A stretch of 64,000 nt of DNA from Erinaceus europaeus (Eukaryota > Chordata > Mammalia > Eulipotyphla > Erinaceidae), in NCBI RefSeq assembly GCF_950295315.1, contig NC_080168.1, positions 67,837,254 to 67,901,253 of the forward strand, in the 5' to 3' direction. The stretch's first letter is position 1; every line of letters starts with the position of its first letter. Positions 1 through 11,211 of the stretch are shown piece by piece. The notes under the pieces were generated by a model. That model did no database searches. It saw only the letters and a list, made by a program, of their open reading frames with translations, and had not been told where the DNA came from. Both the position numbers and the translations under genes were made by a program.

Positions 1-250
1 AATATGGGCCCCAGATCAGATCAAACCCAAGGGGTTTACAGTCAATGATATTTATACACTTTTCCCATATTTGGGAGCTACTGTCTTTCCTGATCCTTTC
101 AGACCCTTTTTCTAGCCATGACATCATCTCCCCAGACAATAACTTGGGTCCACCTGCATATCAGATGTCAGGCTCAGGCAAAAACTAGTGAAGTCATGGG
201 CCCTTTAGAATATATCTAAAATAGACCTTCTAATTTATTTTAATATAAAA
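1..250 (+). repeat. Divergent L1 3'UTR-like copy
   Basis: This start of the window aligns, with many differences, to about 3405-3650: 'ATATGGGCCC', 'TTTATACACTTT', 'GGGAGCTACT' and 'TGTCAGGCTCAGGCAAAAA' recur in the same order. It is a third, older copy of the element that forms the inverted pair at 1.0-1.9 and 3.2-4.1 kb. Confidence 0.6.
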
Positions 251-344
251 ATGCAGGTCTGCCCAACCATCCATCCAAATGCGGTGCATCCCATGACAGC
301 TATAGCTTAAGTGGCAGTGAGTGGCCTGGCTGCACATTTGTGTA

Positions 345-756
345 ATTTTTAAAAAATTAATAGTGTTTTAATTTACTTATTAGATATAGACAGATTGAGA
401 AGAGAGGAGAGACAGACACCTGAAGCCCTGCTTCACCGCTTGTGAAGCTTTCACCCCTGCAGGTGGGGACTGCTCGAACCTGGGCCCTTGTGCACAGTAA
501 CGTGCACTTAACCAGCTGCACCACCACCTGCCCCCTTCAGATTACTTTTTAATTAGTTATTGGATACAGACAAAGAAATTGAGGAGGGAGAGGGAGATAG
601 AGAAGGAAAGAGACATATTAACACCTGCAGCCCTGCTTCACCAATTGTGAAGCTTTCCCCACCCTCTCCCCCTGGCAGGTGGGGACTGGGAGCTTGAACC
701 TGGAGTCTTGTGCACTGTAACGTGCACTCAACCATGTATGCCACCACCCAGCCCTG
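345..756 (-). repeat. Two adjacent tRNA-derived SINEs, antisense
   Basis: Two copies lie head to tail (about 345-537 and 538-756). Each runs from an A/T-rich tail through a GA-rich tract, 'ACACCTG..GCCCTGCTTCACC' and 'GGTGGGGACTG' to a tRNA-like head that reads reversed as 'ACCACCCAGCCC'. These features mark the Erinaceus-type SINE family found throughout the window. Confidence 0.85.
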
Positions 757-966
757 TGATCAGTCATTTCTATGGAAGCTCTGTTTTAGTATTTTCAGAC
801 CCAAAGGTCTTCCCACCATGCAGAGTCCCAGGTGGAGCTTGAAATCACTGTGTTCGTGGTTCAGGGACAGATGTCAGGGCTGTGCTGACACCAAACTATG
901 CAGGAACCTGGGAGGGACAGGACCCCAGGGGAGAGGACTGGCACCATCAGCATCACTGCCATAGAT

Positions 967-1890
967 TATTTTATTAGTGATTTAATAACAATTAACAAGA
1001 TTGTAAGATAACAAGGGTATAATTCCACACAGTTGCCACCACCAGGCTTACATGTCCCATCCTCTCCATTAGAAACTTCCCTATTCTTTTTCCCTCTAGG
1101 AGAATAGACCAAAATTCCTTATGGGGTGCAGAAGGTGGGAGGTCTGGCTTCTGTAATTGCTTCCCTGCTGGACATGGATGTTGGCAAGTGGATCCACACC
1201 CCCAGCCTGTTTCTGTCTTTCCCTAGTGGGGCAGGGCTCTGGAAAGGTGAGGTTCTAGGACACACTGGTGAGGTCGTCTGACCAGGAAAGTCAGGTTGGC
1301 AGCATGGTAGTGTCTGCATCTTGGTGAATAAAAGGCGGTAAGATATAAAGCAAATTGTTCAATAAACAGGAACCCAAAGGTAGGAGTGAAACTAGCAGTC
1401 TTCCCGTGGGAAGTAGCTAGGAAGTCTACTTTAGGTGTGTTCCAAGGGGCCCATGACTTTAGTAATTTTTGCCTGAGCCTGACAGCTAACATACAGGTGG
1501 GCTAAAAGTATTGTCTTTTTGAGAAGATGGTGTCAGAGTTGAGAATAGGACTAAAGAGCTGGATTAGGGCAGAGAGTAGCTCCCAACATGATGAAAGTGT
1601 ATAAATACCATTCGCTGTTTACCCCATTATCTGACCCAGGGCCCATATGTATTCACATTTAGCACAGGAGCCTGTGTTGACCTCTGCATCCCTGTCAGTC
1701 TGTGCTCACAGTCCATGGTCACAGCTGGGAACAATCTAGGCTGCAGGACCCATCTTCCTCCAGGGGCAGAGCAGGCTAACCAGCCTCCCTTCAGAGAGTG
1801 GGGAGTCCCTACCATTGCTGCTCTCCAGTGAGGGCCAGGTCCTGGAGAGACCCACAGGAGGGCTTATGATGCTATTCCTGGTGGAGATGA
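967..1890 (-). repeat. L1 3'UTR copy, left arm of an inverted pair
   Basis: Read on the minus strand this matches 3160-4075 on plus. From about 1108 to 1859 the two differ at only about four positions, while the homologous flanks on both sides differ at roughly one base in eight. The 3' part ('CCCCACTAGGGAAAGACAGA', 'GTGGTGGCAACTGTGTGGAA') resembles the L1 3' ends at 57.2 and 63.5 kb. Confidence 0.75.
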
Positions 1891-2154
1891 CCACCTGGTG
1901 GAGATTCCTGTGGAGAAAGGTATCTGTTAGAGGTCTAGGCTCATCATGTCTATGTGGGAATCCAAGGATTCCCTGACTGGAGCCCCAGATGATGGGATGG
2001 CCTGGTATTGACCCAGAAGGTCATCATTAAGTGAGGTAGTCTCTTGCCATAATCCAGCTTAAAATGCTTTTTTTTATTAAAACTGGGGAAGGTTATGCAT
2101 GTAAAAACTATTGTATTTACTGTTGACTATAAACCATTAATCCCCTAATAAAGA

Positions 2155-2453
2155 ATTTTTTAATTATTATTTTTAAATATTTATTTCCTTTTGTTGCCCT
2201 TGTTGTTTTATTGTTGTAGTCATTATTGTCGCTATTGCCGATGTAGTTGTTGTTGGATAGGTCAGAGAGAAATGAAGAGAGAAGAGAAAGACAGAGAGAG
2301 GAAGAGAAAGCTAGATACCTGCAGACCTGCTTCACCGCTTGTGAAGCAACTCCCCTGCAGATGGGGAGCCGGGGGCTTGAACTGGGATCCTTCAGCCGGA
2401 CTTTGAGCTTTGCGCCACGTGTGCTCAACCCGCTGCGCTACCACCCAATTCCC
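2155..2453 (-). repeat. Full-length SINE, antisense
   Basis: It opens with the (TTG/TTA)-rich tail 'TTGTTGCCCTTGTTG', then the GA tract, 'CCTGCAGACCTGCTTCACCG', and ends in a reversed tRNA-like head 'GCGCTACCACCCAATTCCC'. It lies in the spacer of the inverted repeat. Confidence 0.9.
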
Positions 2454-3159
2454 TAAAAATTATTTTTTAACCTTCAAACACTGAAGCAAAAATAATGGCT
2501 GTAAACCTTTAAGAGTTAGTAGAAATGAGACCATAAAAAGGAAAAGAGCAAGTACTAATGTAGATGTTTTGTAAAAGCAAAGAGGAAGAAGACAGTTTTG
2601 CGTTTGGTTGTTTATCTTTCCAGGGCACTGCTTAACTCTGACTTAAGGCTGGTTGTGGTGCTGAGGACTGAACCTGGGAGATCAGAGTGTGAGGCAGGAA
2701 AGTCATATGCATAATCGTTTTTATGTTTTTCAAAAAAGGATCCTTGGACTTAATTATAATAGTCAATGCTATTCACATTAGAAACATCTTGGTTACCTCA
2801 CCATTTCTCTGGACATCTGTTTAAGACAATCAGACCACTCATATGTCAGAGTTGAACCTAAGAGAGACTTTAATTCATAACCATGAAAAAGTTGTTTGGG
2901 AGAAAGGCAGACTTCTTAAAAGATTGTACAGCAGGTTTTAATAGCAGAGGCTGTGGCAGCTGGGTTCTATAAGGGATTTTTGCAGCAGATGCCGTCATCA
3001 TCCCCATTGGTTGGCTGGGAACCATCACCTCTTCAGGAGCCTGTGTGGGTAGAGGGACCCCCAGCACCCGACCCTACCTCCTGCTTCAGAGACAAGACTT
3101 TCCCTCCTAGATCCTGCCTCAAACTTCCTCCAGCCCTGAATACCTACACATAGAATTTG

Positions 3160-4080
3160 TGGATGGAATCAGGAATGTCACCATGAACCTTCCTGTGGGT
3201 CTCTCCAGGACCTGGCCCTCACTGGAGAGCAGCAATGGTAGGGACTCCCCACTCTCTGAAGGGAGGCTGGTTAGCCTGCTCTGCCCCTGGAGGAAGATGG
3301 GTCCTGCAGCCTAGACTGTTCCCAGCTGTGACCATGGACTGTAAGCACAGACTGACAGGGATGCAGAGGTCAACACAGGCTCCTGTGCTAAATGTGAATA
3401 CATATGGGCCCTGGGTCAGATAATGGGGTAAACAGCGAATGGTATTTATACACTTTCATCATGTTGGGAGCTACTCTCTGCCCTAATCCAGCTCTTTAGT
3501 CCTATTCTCAACTCTGACACCATCTTCTCAAAAAGACAATACTTTTAGCCCACCTGTATGTTAGCTGTCAGGCTCAGGCAAAAATTACTAAAGTCATGGG
3601 CCCCTTGGAACACACCTAAAGTAGACTTCCTAGCTACTTCCCACGGGAAGACTGCTAGTTTCACTCCTACCTTTGGGTTCCCGTTTATTGAACAATTTGC
3701 TTTATATCTTACCGCCTTTTATTCACCAAGATGCAGACACTACCATGCTGCCAACCTGACTTTCCTGGTCAGACGACCTCACCAGTGTGTCCTAGAACCT
3801 CACCTTTCCAGAGCCCTACCCCACTAGGGAAAGACAGAAACAGGCTGGGGGTGTGGATCCACTTGCCAACATCCATGTCCAGCAGGGAAGCAATTACAGA
3901 AGCCAGACCTCCCACCTTCTGCACCCCATAAGGAATTTTGGTCCATTCTCCCAGAGGAAAAAAAGAATAGGGAAGATTCCAATAGAGGGGATGGTACACA
4001 GAATTCTAGTGGTGGCAACTGTGTGGAATTACACCCTTGTTATCTTACAATCTTGGTAATCATAATTAAATCAGTAATAA
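3160..4080 (+). repeat. L1 3'UTR copy, right arm of an inverted pair
   Basis: This is the plus-strand partner of 967-1890, ending in an A-rich tail near 4070-4082. The near-identical core is about 3191-3942. Spacer 1.89-3.16 kb holds one SINE and otherwise nothing recognisable. The small open frames in the arms are reverse-complement twins and are not considered genes. Confidence 0.75.
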
Positions 4081-4515
4081 AAATAATGTCTAGGTGATGT
4101 TTTAGTTGATTTTCTGTCCTAAAATTTAAAGGATTTCTTTGTTTGAAGAAATGCCAGTGTTTAAAATACCATCGTTGTGGAGGGAGAGACCATCATCACA
4201 ATGTTTGATCACGGTATTTGAGTTTCTGCAGATATTAAGACTTCACTGATGGACAGGTCATGGATCCATGAGGATCATTGTCATGTTTGGTTTTCAGTCC
4301 TGAGCATTTGGTTCCTGCCTCTGTTGTTTGCCCAGGGAGGCCAAGAGGCCCTGGCTTGGCTGAAATGGAGGTCGTCCAGGTGGAAGATGTCACAGAAATT
4401 GGGCGTGGACCCAGGTGGAGTGGACTTCATGGTTGGCACATGCTGATGTTTGTCTTTGCTTAGTCACAGCTGAGGTGGCCACCCTGGCATGTGATGAGAG
4501 ACCAGGCGGTGAGAG

Positions 4516-4560
4516 AGCATAAAACCTCCCTGCACAGGGACCCCGCTGGGTCTGGTGCTT
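4516..4560 (+). promoter_or_regulatory. TATA-like core promoter of the repeat-protein gene
   Basis: 'GCATAAAACC' (TATA-like, about 4517-4526) lies about 55-60 bases before the ATG at 4579. A start site near 4550 would give a short 5' leader ending in 'GGTCACCACC' before the ATG, a reasonable Kozak context (purine at -3). The promoter is inferred from spacing and has not been shown. Confidence 0.5.
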
Positions 4561-4578
4561 AGGCCCCAGGTCACCACC

Positions 4579-4630
4579 ATGAAGCACCTTGTGCTGTACC
4601 TGGCTGTGGCATTCTGCATCTTCTGCGAAG
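4579..4630 (+). CDS. MUC19: Exon 1: signal peptide of a MUC19/SMGC-like secreted protein
   Basis: The ATG at 4579 starts MKHLVLYLAVAFCIFCE, a basic residue followed by a hydrophobic stretch and small/Cys residues, which is a typical signal peptide. The exon ends at a strong donor, GAAG|GTAAGT, in phase 1. The start resembles what I recall of MUC19 and its SMGC splice form (MK-L-L-YL-V). In rodents SMGC is a salivary secretory product made from the first exons of the Muc19 locus. The phase-1 border fits exon 2 and every exon of the downstream repeat array, so the whole set can be joined in frame. The gene name is inferred from the N terminus and exon design. An unrelated Gly/Ser-rich secretory protein remains possible. 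Confidence 0.6.
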
Positions 4631-4652
4631 GTAAGTGGCAAAAAATCCTATT

Positions 4653-5095
4653 GGGGCTGGGCAGTGGCGCACCTAGCAGGGCACACATGTTACAATGTAC
4701 AAGGACTTGGGTTCAAGTCCCTAGTCCCTACCTACAGGGGAAAGCTTCACAAGGGGTGTCTCTTTATCTCCCCCTCCCCCTCTCAATTTCTCTCTGTCTC
4801 TATCCAATAATAAATAAATAAAATATTTTTAAAGGGGGGCCAGGCAGTGGTGTACCTGGTTAAGTGCACACTAATTACAGTGTGTAAGGACCAGGGTTCA
4901 AGCCCCGGGTCCTTACCTGCAGGGGGAAAGCTTTGTGAGTGGTGGAGCAGGTGTACAGGTGTCTCTCTGCCTCTCTCCCTCTTCATCTCCACCTTCCTCT
5001 TTCAATTTCTGGCTGTCTCTATCTTCTTCTAGCGTTTGCTGCTGTCTCTATCAAGTAAATAAATAAAGATAATAACAAAAAACCTTAAAAACAAA
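4653..5095 (+). repeat. Two tandem sense SINEs in intron 1
   Basis: Copies at about 4653-4833 and 4834-5095 begin GGGCTGGGCAGTGGCGCACC and GGGCCAGGCAGTGGTGTACC. Each continues with a CCTGCAGGGGGAAAGCTT-like box and ends in TAAATAAATAAA tails. They are tRNA-derived SINEs of the hedgehog type. Confidence 0.85.
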
Positions 5096-5478
5096 GAATC
5101 CTGTTCAACCTCAGAGCTCCAGGTGTGGGTTTGCTCTGGCATTCAGTGCTCTCTAATCAAATGTCTCTCTCCTTGGGAAATGTCTCCTCCATCCCAGAGG
5201 AGGGCAGTGACTAAGAGATCTGGGTTTTCCAGAAAAAGAAACAACAGGTGGGTGGAGGAAGACACCCAGCACCAGCACGCTGGCGTCACCCAGTGGAGTC
5301 AGGGCTCAAACCCAGGTCACACACATGGCAACACAGGCACCTACCTACCTGTGAAGCTATTTCTCCAGCCTTAATGGTATCTTTATTTTATTTTGGTTAG
5401 TTATTTATTTTTTGGTAGTCACTGGGGCTTCACTGCTCTGGGCTGATTGTGTCATACAGAAGGTGAGGTAGAGGAGAG

Positions 5479-5690
5479 AGGCCAGTTGGTGGCACACCCT
5501 GTTAAGCACTCAGTACTAAGTGCAAGGACTTATACAAGGACACGGGTTCAAGCCCCTGGTCCCCACCTGCAGGGGTAAGCTTCATGGGTGGTAAAGCAAG
5601 GCTGCAGGTGCCTATCTTTCTCCCTCTTTATCTCCTCCTTCTCTCTCGATTTCAAGCTACCTCTGTCTAATAAATAGATAAAGATTGGGG
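5479..5690 (+). repeat. Sense SINE in intron 1
   Basis: It begins GAGGCCAGTTGGTGGCACACC, contains CCACCTGCAGGGGTAAGCTT and ends in AATAAATAGATAAAG followed by a G-run and a GGA-rich stretch. Confidence 0.8.
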
Positions 5691-6124
5691 GGGGTGGAGT
5701 TACAAAGAAGGAGGAGGAGGAGAGAAAGGAAGAAAGAGATAGTGGCAGCAGGCACATCCAAGCACCTCTCAGCTCTGTTGCATGTGGTGTAGGGGATCAA
5801 ACCTGTGACCATACATGGACACGTTCTCTGTGGGACCACAGAGCCACCTCCCTGACCCCTGAACCTTTTAATTTTGATTTTAGGACTTAGAAGGCTGGTG
5901 GAAGGCCTTAGAAGGCCTCTGAAACTCGGATCCAGCCCTGGGAACAGAGGCAGAGAAGTTCCCACGTAGTGCCTGGGAAAAGACAGGCAGCTGCTCAGTA
6001 TTCCTGGCTACACTCTTCCCCTGGATCTTAGACCTGAGCTAGGACTTGGGCCTGCCAGATTAAGCCAGTCAGTTTTGCTTCAGATGGAGGCTCTCACACA
6101 GAGAAGGATCTTTTAAATCTCTTA

Positions 6125-6560
6125 AAGTATTCTCTTTATTTATTTATTGGATAGAGACAGCCAAGAGTCAAGAGGGGAAGGGGAGAGAGGGGAGAGATGG
6201 AGAGACACCTGCAGCCCTGTTTCACCACTTGCAAAGCTTTCCCCCCTGCAGTTGGAGACCCGGGGCTTGAACACGGGTCCTTGTGCATTTTAACATGTGT
6301 GCTCAAACAGGTGTGCCACCACCCGGCCCTGAGACACTCTCCCTCTTGATTTCTGGCTGTCTCTAGCCAATAAATAAATAAAGATAATTAAAAAAAAATT
6401 AAAGAGAGGGAGAGAGACAGAGACAGAGACACCTGCAGCTTTTCTTCACCACTTGTGAAGCTTCCTCCCTCCTTCCTGCAGGTAGGACCCTGGTGGCTTG
6501 AACCCGGGTCCTTGTGCACTGTAATATGTGCATTCAATTAGGTGTGCCGCCGCCCAGCCC
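6125..6560. repeat. SINE cluster: antisense copy, sense fragment, antisense copy
   Basis: About 6125-6328 is an antisense SINE. About 6330-6392 is a sense tail fragment (TTTCTGGCTGTCTCTAGCCAATAAATAAATAAAG). About 6395-6560 is a second antisense SINE ending CCGCCGCCCAGCCC. The nesting suggests successive insertions close to exon 2. Confidence 0.75.
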
Positions 6561-6721
6561 AGAGAACATAGTTCTTTCTAGTGATAGTCAGACCACCTTT
6601 GTTGTTAAATTTTCCTGGGGGGGGGGGAGAACTAGAACAACCCAATGTAAAGCATACAACACACCTTGACAGTTCATGCCAGTCCACTCTGTCTTCTAAC
6701 AACACCTGTTTTTCCCTCCAG

Positions 6722-6865
6722 CTGGCTCCCTTGGTGGGTTGTTTGTCGGTGGCAGACTGAAGCTCACATCCCACAACCTGGGACTCAACGCATTGGGAAA
6801 GGTTGATGGGAGGCCCAGAGACCGTCGAGACACTGAGAGTTTAGAGCTAGAAGACAACCCTGACG
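6722..6865 (+). CDS. MUC19: Exon 2: N-terminal region of the MUC19/SMGC-like protein
   Basis: The acceptor is TTTTTCCCTCCAG| with a good pyrimidine tract. The donor is GACG|GTAAC. The exon is 144 bp, phase 1 at both ends, and open. Joined to exon 1 it gives a mature start A/G-S-L-G-G-L-F-V-G-G-R, then a charged stretch (RPRDRRDTESLELEDNPD). This part is not repetitive and has no cysteine. The signal peptide would probably be cut near the exon 1/2 border. The exon lies 2.1 kb after exon 1, and the intron is packed with SINEs. I see no clear further exon before 10.6 kb except the weak candidate at 8760-8858. Confidence 0.6.
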
Positions 6866-7204
6866 GTAACACCTTCAAGAAACACCTTCTCCAGGCAGCT
6901 GCCAGTGGCCCTGAGTGACAGGGAGCAGGCACAGTGCTGGGGCCTGCTTCCTGCTGCTGAAAATGGCTCACAGCCACTCACCTCTGCCCCCCGCCCCCGT
7001 GTTTCTATTATCTCATGCAATCTGCTTGATACTGTCTTGAGGACTGTTCTAGGACATTTTTTTGCTGTGTAAACTCATATTCTGAAGTCCTTCTTGAATT
7101 CAAATTTAGTCTTTCTGTTCCAGTCTCTCCAAGCAATTCATTTTCTAGATTGGAAGGGCTTCTAAACATTGCACACACTTTCTAATTAATATTAGAAAGC
7201 AAAT

Positions 7205-7492
7205 TTTCTCTCTCTTTTTTAACTGCCAACAGGGTTATTGCTGGGGCTCAGTACCTGGTACCTGCACAATGAACCCACTTCTCCCAGTGGCCATCCCCCC
7301 CTTTATTCTGATAGGACAAAGAGGAATTGTGAGAGGAGGGAGATACAGAGAGGGAGAAAGACAGAGAGACACCTGCAGCCCTGCTTCACCACTTGTGAAC
7401 CTTCTCCCCTGCAGGTGGGGACCAGGGGCTTGAACCCCGGTCCTTACACATGCTATTGTGTGTGCTCAGTTGGATGCACTACCAGTTGGCCT
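7205..7492 (-). repeat. Antisense SINE with long 3' end
   Basis: It starts with the longer tail type 'GGGTTATTGCTGGGGCTCAG', then a GA tract, CCTGCAGCCCTGCTTCACC and a reversed tRNA-like head near 7490. Confidence 0.8.
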
Positions 7493-8039
7493 ATAAAATA
7501 AAGTTTCTAAACACTTTGTGGGCTGCAATTTAGTTTGATTTGGATAAAGAAAACTTTTTTTATTTCCTTAGTTGAGACATGCTCTGTGGTTCAACTGGCC
7601 CAATGGAACCATTACATTCCTTGCCTTTGGAATCTGCATGTTTGTTTCACTCTAGAAGTGGAATAGAATGAGGTCCAATGAGGAAAGAATATCTGTATTT
7701 TATAATTTAATATTTGAATCAAGATAGTCATAATTGATCAGGGAAAGAGATGTCTGGGGGCAGGGGAGCAGTTGAAAGAGATTCAGGTAGGATCCAAGAT
7801 TCCTGTCTTCCCTGATGTTTCCTTGGAGTTGAACATAATTAGTAGAATAAATAAATCAAGACAGGTACAGCTGATTAGAGGGATTCCCTGAAAACATCAT
7901 GTAGACTTAATATATGGGCAGATGCCTTGAAGAGTGAGAACACCTTAATATCATAATAGTCTAGTCCAAACAGTGTGTACAGAATAATTCTGTGCACACT
8001 AGGGAGGAATGAGCTTTTCTGATGCTGACTTGTTTTTAT

Positions 8040-8239
8040 TATTATTGTATTTATTTATTTATTCCATAGAGATAGCCAAAAATCAAGAGGGATGAGGGAG
8101 ATAGAGAGGGAGAGAGACAAAGACACCTGCAGCCCTGCTTCACCACTCTTGAAGCTTTCCCCCTGTAGGTGGGGCTGAACTTGGATCCTTGTGCATTGTA
8201 ACATGTGCACTCAACCAGGTGTGTCACCATCCAGCCCTG
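8040..8239 (-). repeat. Antisense SINE
   Basis: TTATTTATTTATT tail, GA-rich tract, CCTGCAGCCCTGCTTCACC and a CACCATCCAGCCC head. Internally shortened around 8170. Confidence 0.8.
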
Positions 8240-8514
8240 GAATATTTTTTGTAGTTCCTGTGTTTCACTTTCAGATCATCAGGGGCACAGTCTCAATGGC
8301 GATGGAGGGAACTGAATGATTGGCAGTTCATATGTTGTGTCTGGATTCATGGCTTTGGGTCTGGTGGAAGTAGCTTGGGTCTTCTGAACAGATGAACTAT
8401 AGAAGTTCTAAATTTTCTTCCATTGACTAATCACTCAGAAAACATTTCTTCACTATTAATATTAAAGTAATGAGTAGAGGTAAATTTTGACTGCATTTTA
8501 ATTTTCTTTGTTTC

Positions 8515-8709
8515 AAATATTTTTAATTCTTATTATTTTATTTTGGATAGAGACAGAGAGAAGTTGAGGATAAGGGGAGATAGGGAAAGAGAGACCCCTG
8601 CAGCCCTGCTTCTCTGCTTTCTTGCTAAAGGTAGGGACTGGGAACTTGAACCCGGGTCCTTGTATGCTGCAATGTTTCCACTCAACCAGGTGTACCACTG
8701 CCTGACCCC
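8515..8709 (-). repeat. Antisense SINE
   Basis: TTTTATTTTGGATAGAGACAGAGAG, CCTGCAGCCCTGCTT and an ACCACTGCCTGACCCC head, all in reversed order. It abuts the weak exon candidate at 8760. Confidence 0.8.
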
Positions 8710-8759
8710 AGCATTTTAATTTCCTAGTAGTCAAAAGTGTGTTTTTGATTGGGACTCAG

Positions 8760-8858
8760 GAGCAAAGCAGAAGAACAATACCTTTGGTCTTCGATCTTAC
8801 AAATCCAGTTCTGTCCTGGAGAATGATGGAGGAAGGAAATCATGGGGGAGCTTTACAG
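8760..8858 (+). pseudogene. Weak candidate exon of the repeat-protein gene, donor missing
   Basis: After GGGACTCAG| a 99-bp stretch is open in phase 1, the phase used by this gene. It reads GAKQKNNTFGLRSYK, then SSSVLENDGG, then RKSWGSFTG, with one N-glycosylation-type site (NNT). Its right end is TTTACAG|GATAAT, where a GT would be needed, so it cannot be spliced normally as it stands. It may be a decayed exon or chance. Confidence 0.2.
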
Positions 8859-9014
8859 GATAATTCTGGCAGATTCATTTTTTTTAATTTTTAGCAAAAC
8901 ATCTCTATTGTTAATATAAAATAAAAATACATGAACACATACTGATTTAAGAGCTCAGTGTCACAATAGATACTTGCATCATGTGTTGCTGCATGACTTG
9001 TCATATATGGATTT

Positions 9015-9180
9015 GAAGAACTTTTTTTAAAGATTTGTTTCTTTATCAAAGGAGAATGCGAGCAAGACAGACAGAAAGAATCATAGCATCACTCTGGAAT
9101 GAGTATCATTGACAGAGATCAAATTTGTGCCCTCATGCTTACAAGTCCTGCACTCTACCACTGGACCACTTTCCTGACTA
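9015..9180 (-). repeat. Diverged small SINE, antisense
   Basis: An A-rich start, a GA-rich middle and 'CTCTACCACTGGACCACTTTCCTGAC' are typical of an older SINE different from the main family. Assignment is by general layout only. Confidence 0.45.
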
Positions 9181-9330
9181 GTGAAAACTATTAATTTCAA
9201 AATGTAAACTTTATACTAAAACAACTGACTAAATTTCATGGGAATTATAAATGTTTCTTAATGACAGGTCACCAAGAATTGACTAACAACTGTTATTATT
9301 CATTCATTTTAAAAATACTACAATCATCTT

Positions 9331-9958
9331 TTTTTTTTTTTTTGCCTCCAAGGTTATTGCTGGGGCTCAGTGCCTGCACCATGAATCCACTGCTCCTGGA
9401 GGCCATTTTTCCCATTTTTGTTGCCCTTGCTGTTGTAGCCTTGCTGTGGTTATTATTGTTGTTGTTGATGTAGTTCGTTGTTGGACAGGACAGAGAGAAA
9501 TGGAGAGAGGAGGGGGAGAGAAATATAGACACCTGCAGACCTACTTCACCACCTGTGAAGTGACTCTCCTGCAGGTGGGGAGCCGGGGGCTCTAACCAGG
9601 ATCCTTATGCTGGTCCTTGTGCTTTGCGCCACGTGGGCTCAACCCGCTGTGCTACTGCCCAACACCCAATACTACAATATATTTTTTAATATTTATTTAT
9701 TTATTCTCTTTTGTTGCCCTTGTTGTTTTTTATTGTTGTTGTTACTGATGTTGTTGTTGGTTAGGGCAGAGAGAAATGGAGAGAAGAGGGGAAGACAGAG
9801 AGGGGGAGAAAAAGATAGACACCTGCAGACCTGCTTCACCGCTTGTGAAGCGATTCCCCTACAGGTGGGGAGCTGGGGGCTTGATCCGGGATCCTTCCAC
9901 TGGTCCTTGCGCTTTGCGCCACCTGCACTTAACACGCTACACCACCACCCAACTTCCT
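9331..9958 (-). repeat. Two full-length antisense SINEs
   Basis: About 9331-9668 has a poly-T start, TTGCCTCCAAGGTTATTGCTGG, and the full element. About 9679-9958 is a second copy beginning TTTATTTATTTATTC and TTGCCCTTGTTG. Both end in the reversed tRNA-like head. Confidence 0.9.
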
Positions 9959-10344
9959 ACTACGATCTTTAAGCAAATTAATGATCCTTACATAAAAGAG
10001 GAAAGAAAAGTCCAACATTTAATTAAAATAATATTGATACTTAAAATCTAGATCCTCTCTAGATTCCAAGCATTTTTTTCCCTTGAGCTATGGGTAGTGG
10101 TAGTGTCTTGTGCACAGTACTTTGCTAATTCTAATGTGGTTTTGAAAGACACTGTGGCAATCTTTTCACATGTTGTAGAGCGTCCTGGTTCAAACAGTGT
10201 GTATAGGCTTGTTGATCATGGGTTCTGGAAATGTGCAAAGCAAAAAACAAGAACTTCTGGTAAAAGGAGCATGGAGTCAATGGAAAGATAGTTATGATGA
10301 GATTGGTCATGCACTATGGATATGATACAAAGATGGTGATCTGG

Positions 10345-10470
10345 GCAGGGGTAGATAGCATAATGGTTATGCAAAGAGATACTTGTTTCTGAGGCTCCAA
10401 AGTCCCAGGTTCTATCCCCTGCACTACCATAAGCCAGTGCTGAGCACTGCTCTGGTAAAAAAAAAAAATG
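10345..10470 (+). repeat. Second-family SINE (short tRNA-like)
   Basis: GGTAGATAGCATAATGGTTATGC, CTGAGGCTCCAAAGTCCCAGG and CCATAAGCCAGTGCTGAGCA, then a poly-A run, define a short SINE family that also appears near 12.8, 33.4, 41.1, 47.4, 52.4 and 61.7 kb. Confidence 0.7.
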
Positions 10471-10643
10471 ATGATCTGATAGTAGAGTTAGCCTTCCATC
10501 AAGGATACAGAAGGAAATCTTTAAGTGTACAAAGTAATCAAGCATTTGAAACATTTCACTTTAAGATAAGATTTAACCATGAGCTTGTTCATGACTGAGG
10601 ATGGTTATCAAAGGTATTGTGACCGGCATGTCATTTTTGGCAG

Positions 10644-10826
10644 GTGGTACTGGATCAGAAGGTGTAAACGGTGTGGCTGGTCACAGTTCTGCAAATGTGG
10701 AGGCCAAAGTAGGGGCTTCTGGTCTACAAGCACTTGGAATCCATGGAAATAGAGAGATGGCCAGGACAGGTACTGGATCTGCTGGGTTCAGTTCCAAAAC
10801 ATCTGGATCTAGTGGCAGTGGCTCAG
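10644..10826 (+). CDS. MUC19: Module A1
   Basis: First clear array exon, 183 bp, acceptor TTTTTGGCAG|, donor CTCAG|GTATTCC. It reads GGTGSEGVNGVAGHSSANVE through GNREMARTGTG to SKTSGSSGSGS. It is closest to A3 and A15 (the 'REMARTG' subtype). Open, phase 1-1. Confidence 0.65.
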
Positions 10827-10961
10827 GTATTCCATCTAGAAGCTTTCCAGAGTGCATTTAATTTGTAATTAATGTATCAGACTATTTATTTTTAGTTACA
10901 CTTAGCCAGTATATCATTAATGAATGGTAATTAATTTTCTTATGCTGTGATTGTGTATCAG

Positions 10962-11126
10962 TTCAGACTGGTGTTCATGGAGGGATCTCTGCAGCAATGA
11001 ACTTCAAAGCCAATGGTGCTGATGGGTCATCTGGATCCAGTGCCTCTGTGGACAGTGACCAAAGTAGCAGTCCAGCCTTGAGAATTCATTTCGATCCTTC
11101 TCGTGGATTCATTCCCAATACCTTAG
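10962..11126 (+). CDS. MUC19: Module B1
   Basis: 165 bp, acceptor GTGTATCAG|, donor CCTTAG|GTATAG. It reads VQTGVHGGISAAMNFKANGA and ends FDPSRGFIPNTL. Almost identical to B13, and related to B15. Open, phase 1-1. Confidence 0.65.
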
Positions 11127-11211
11127 GTATAGCAGCTGCCTTGCACCTGACCTTGTTTTAACTGCAGTGTGATGTTGAGAGTGAGGGTGACAGCATGTCA
11201 TTCTTTGGCAG

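Noticed and set aside
1627..3423. Pair of near-identical 62-residue and 89-residue frames on opposite strands
   Set aside because: They are reverse-complement twins in L1 3'UTR copies and follow from the inverted repeat; no gene is needed.
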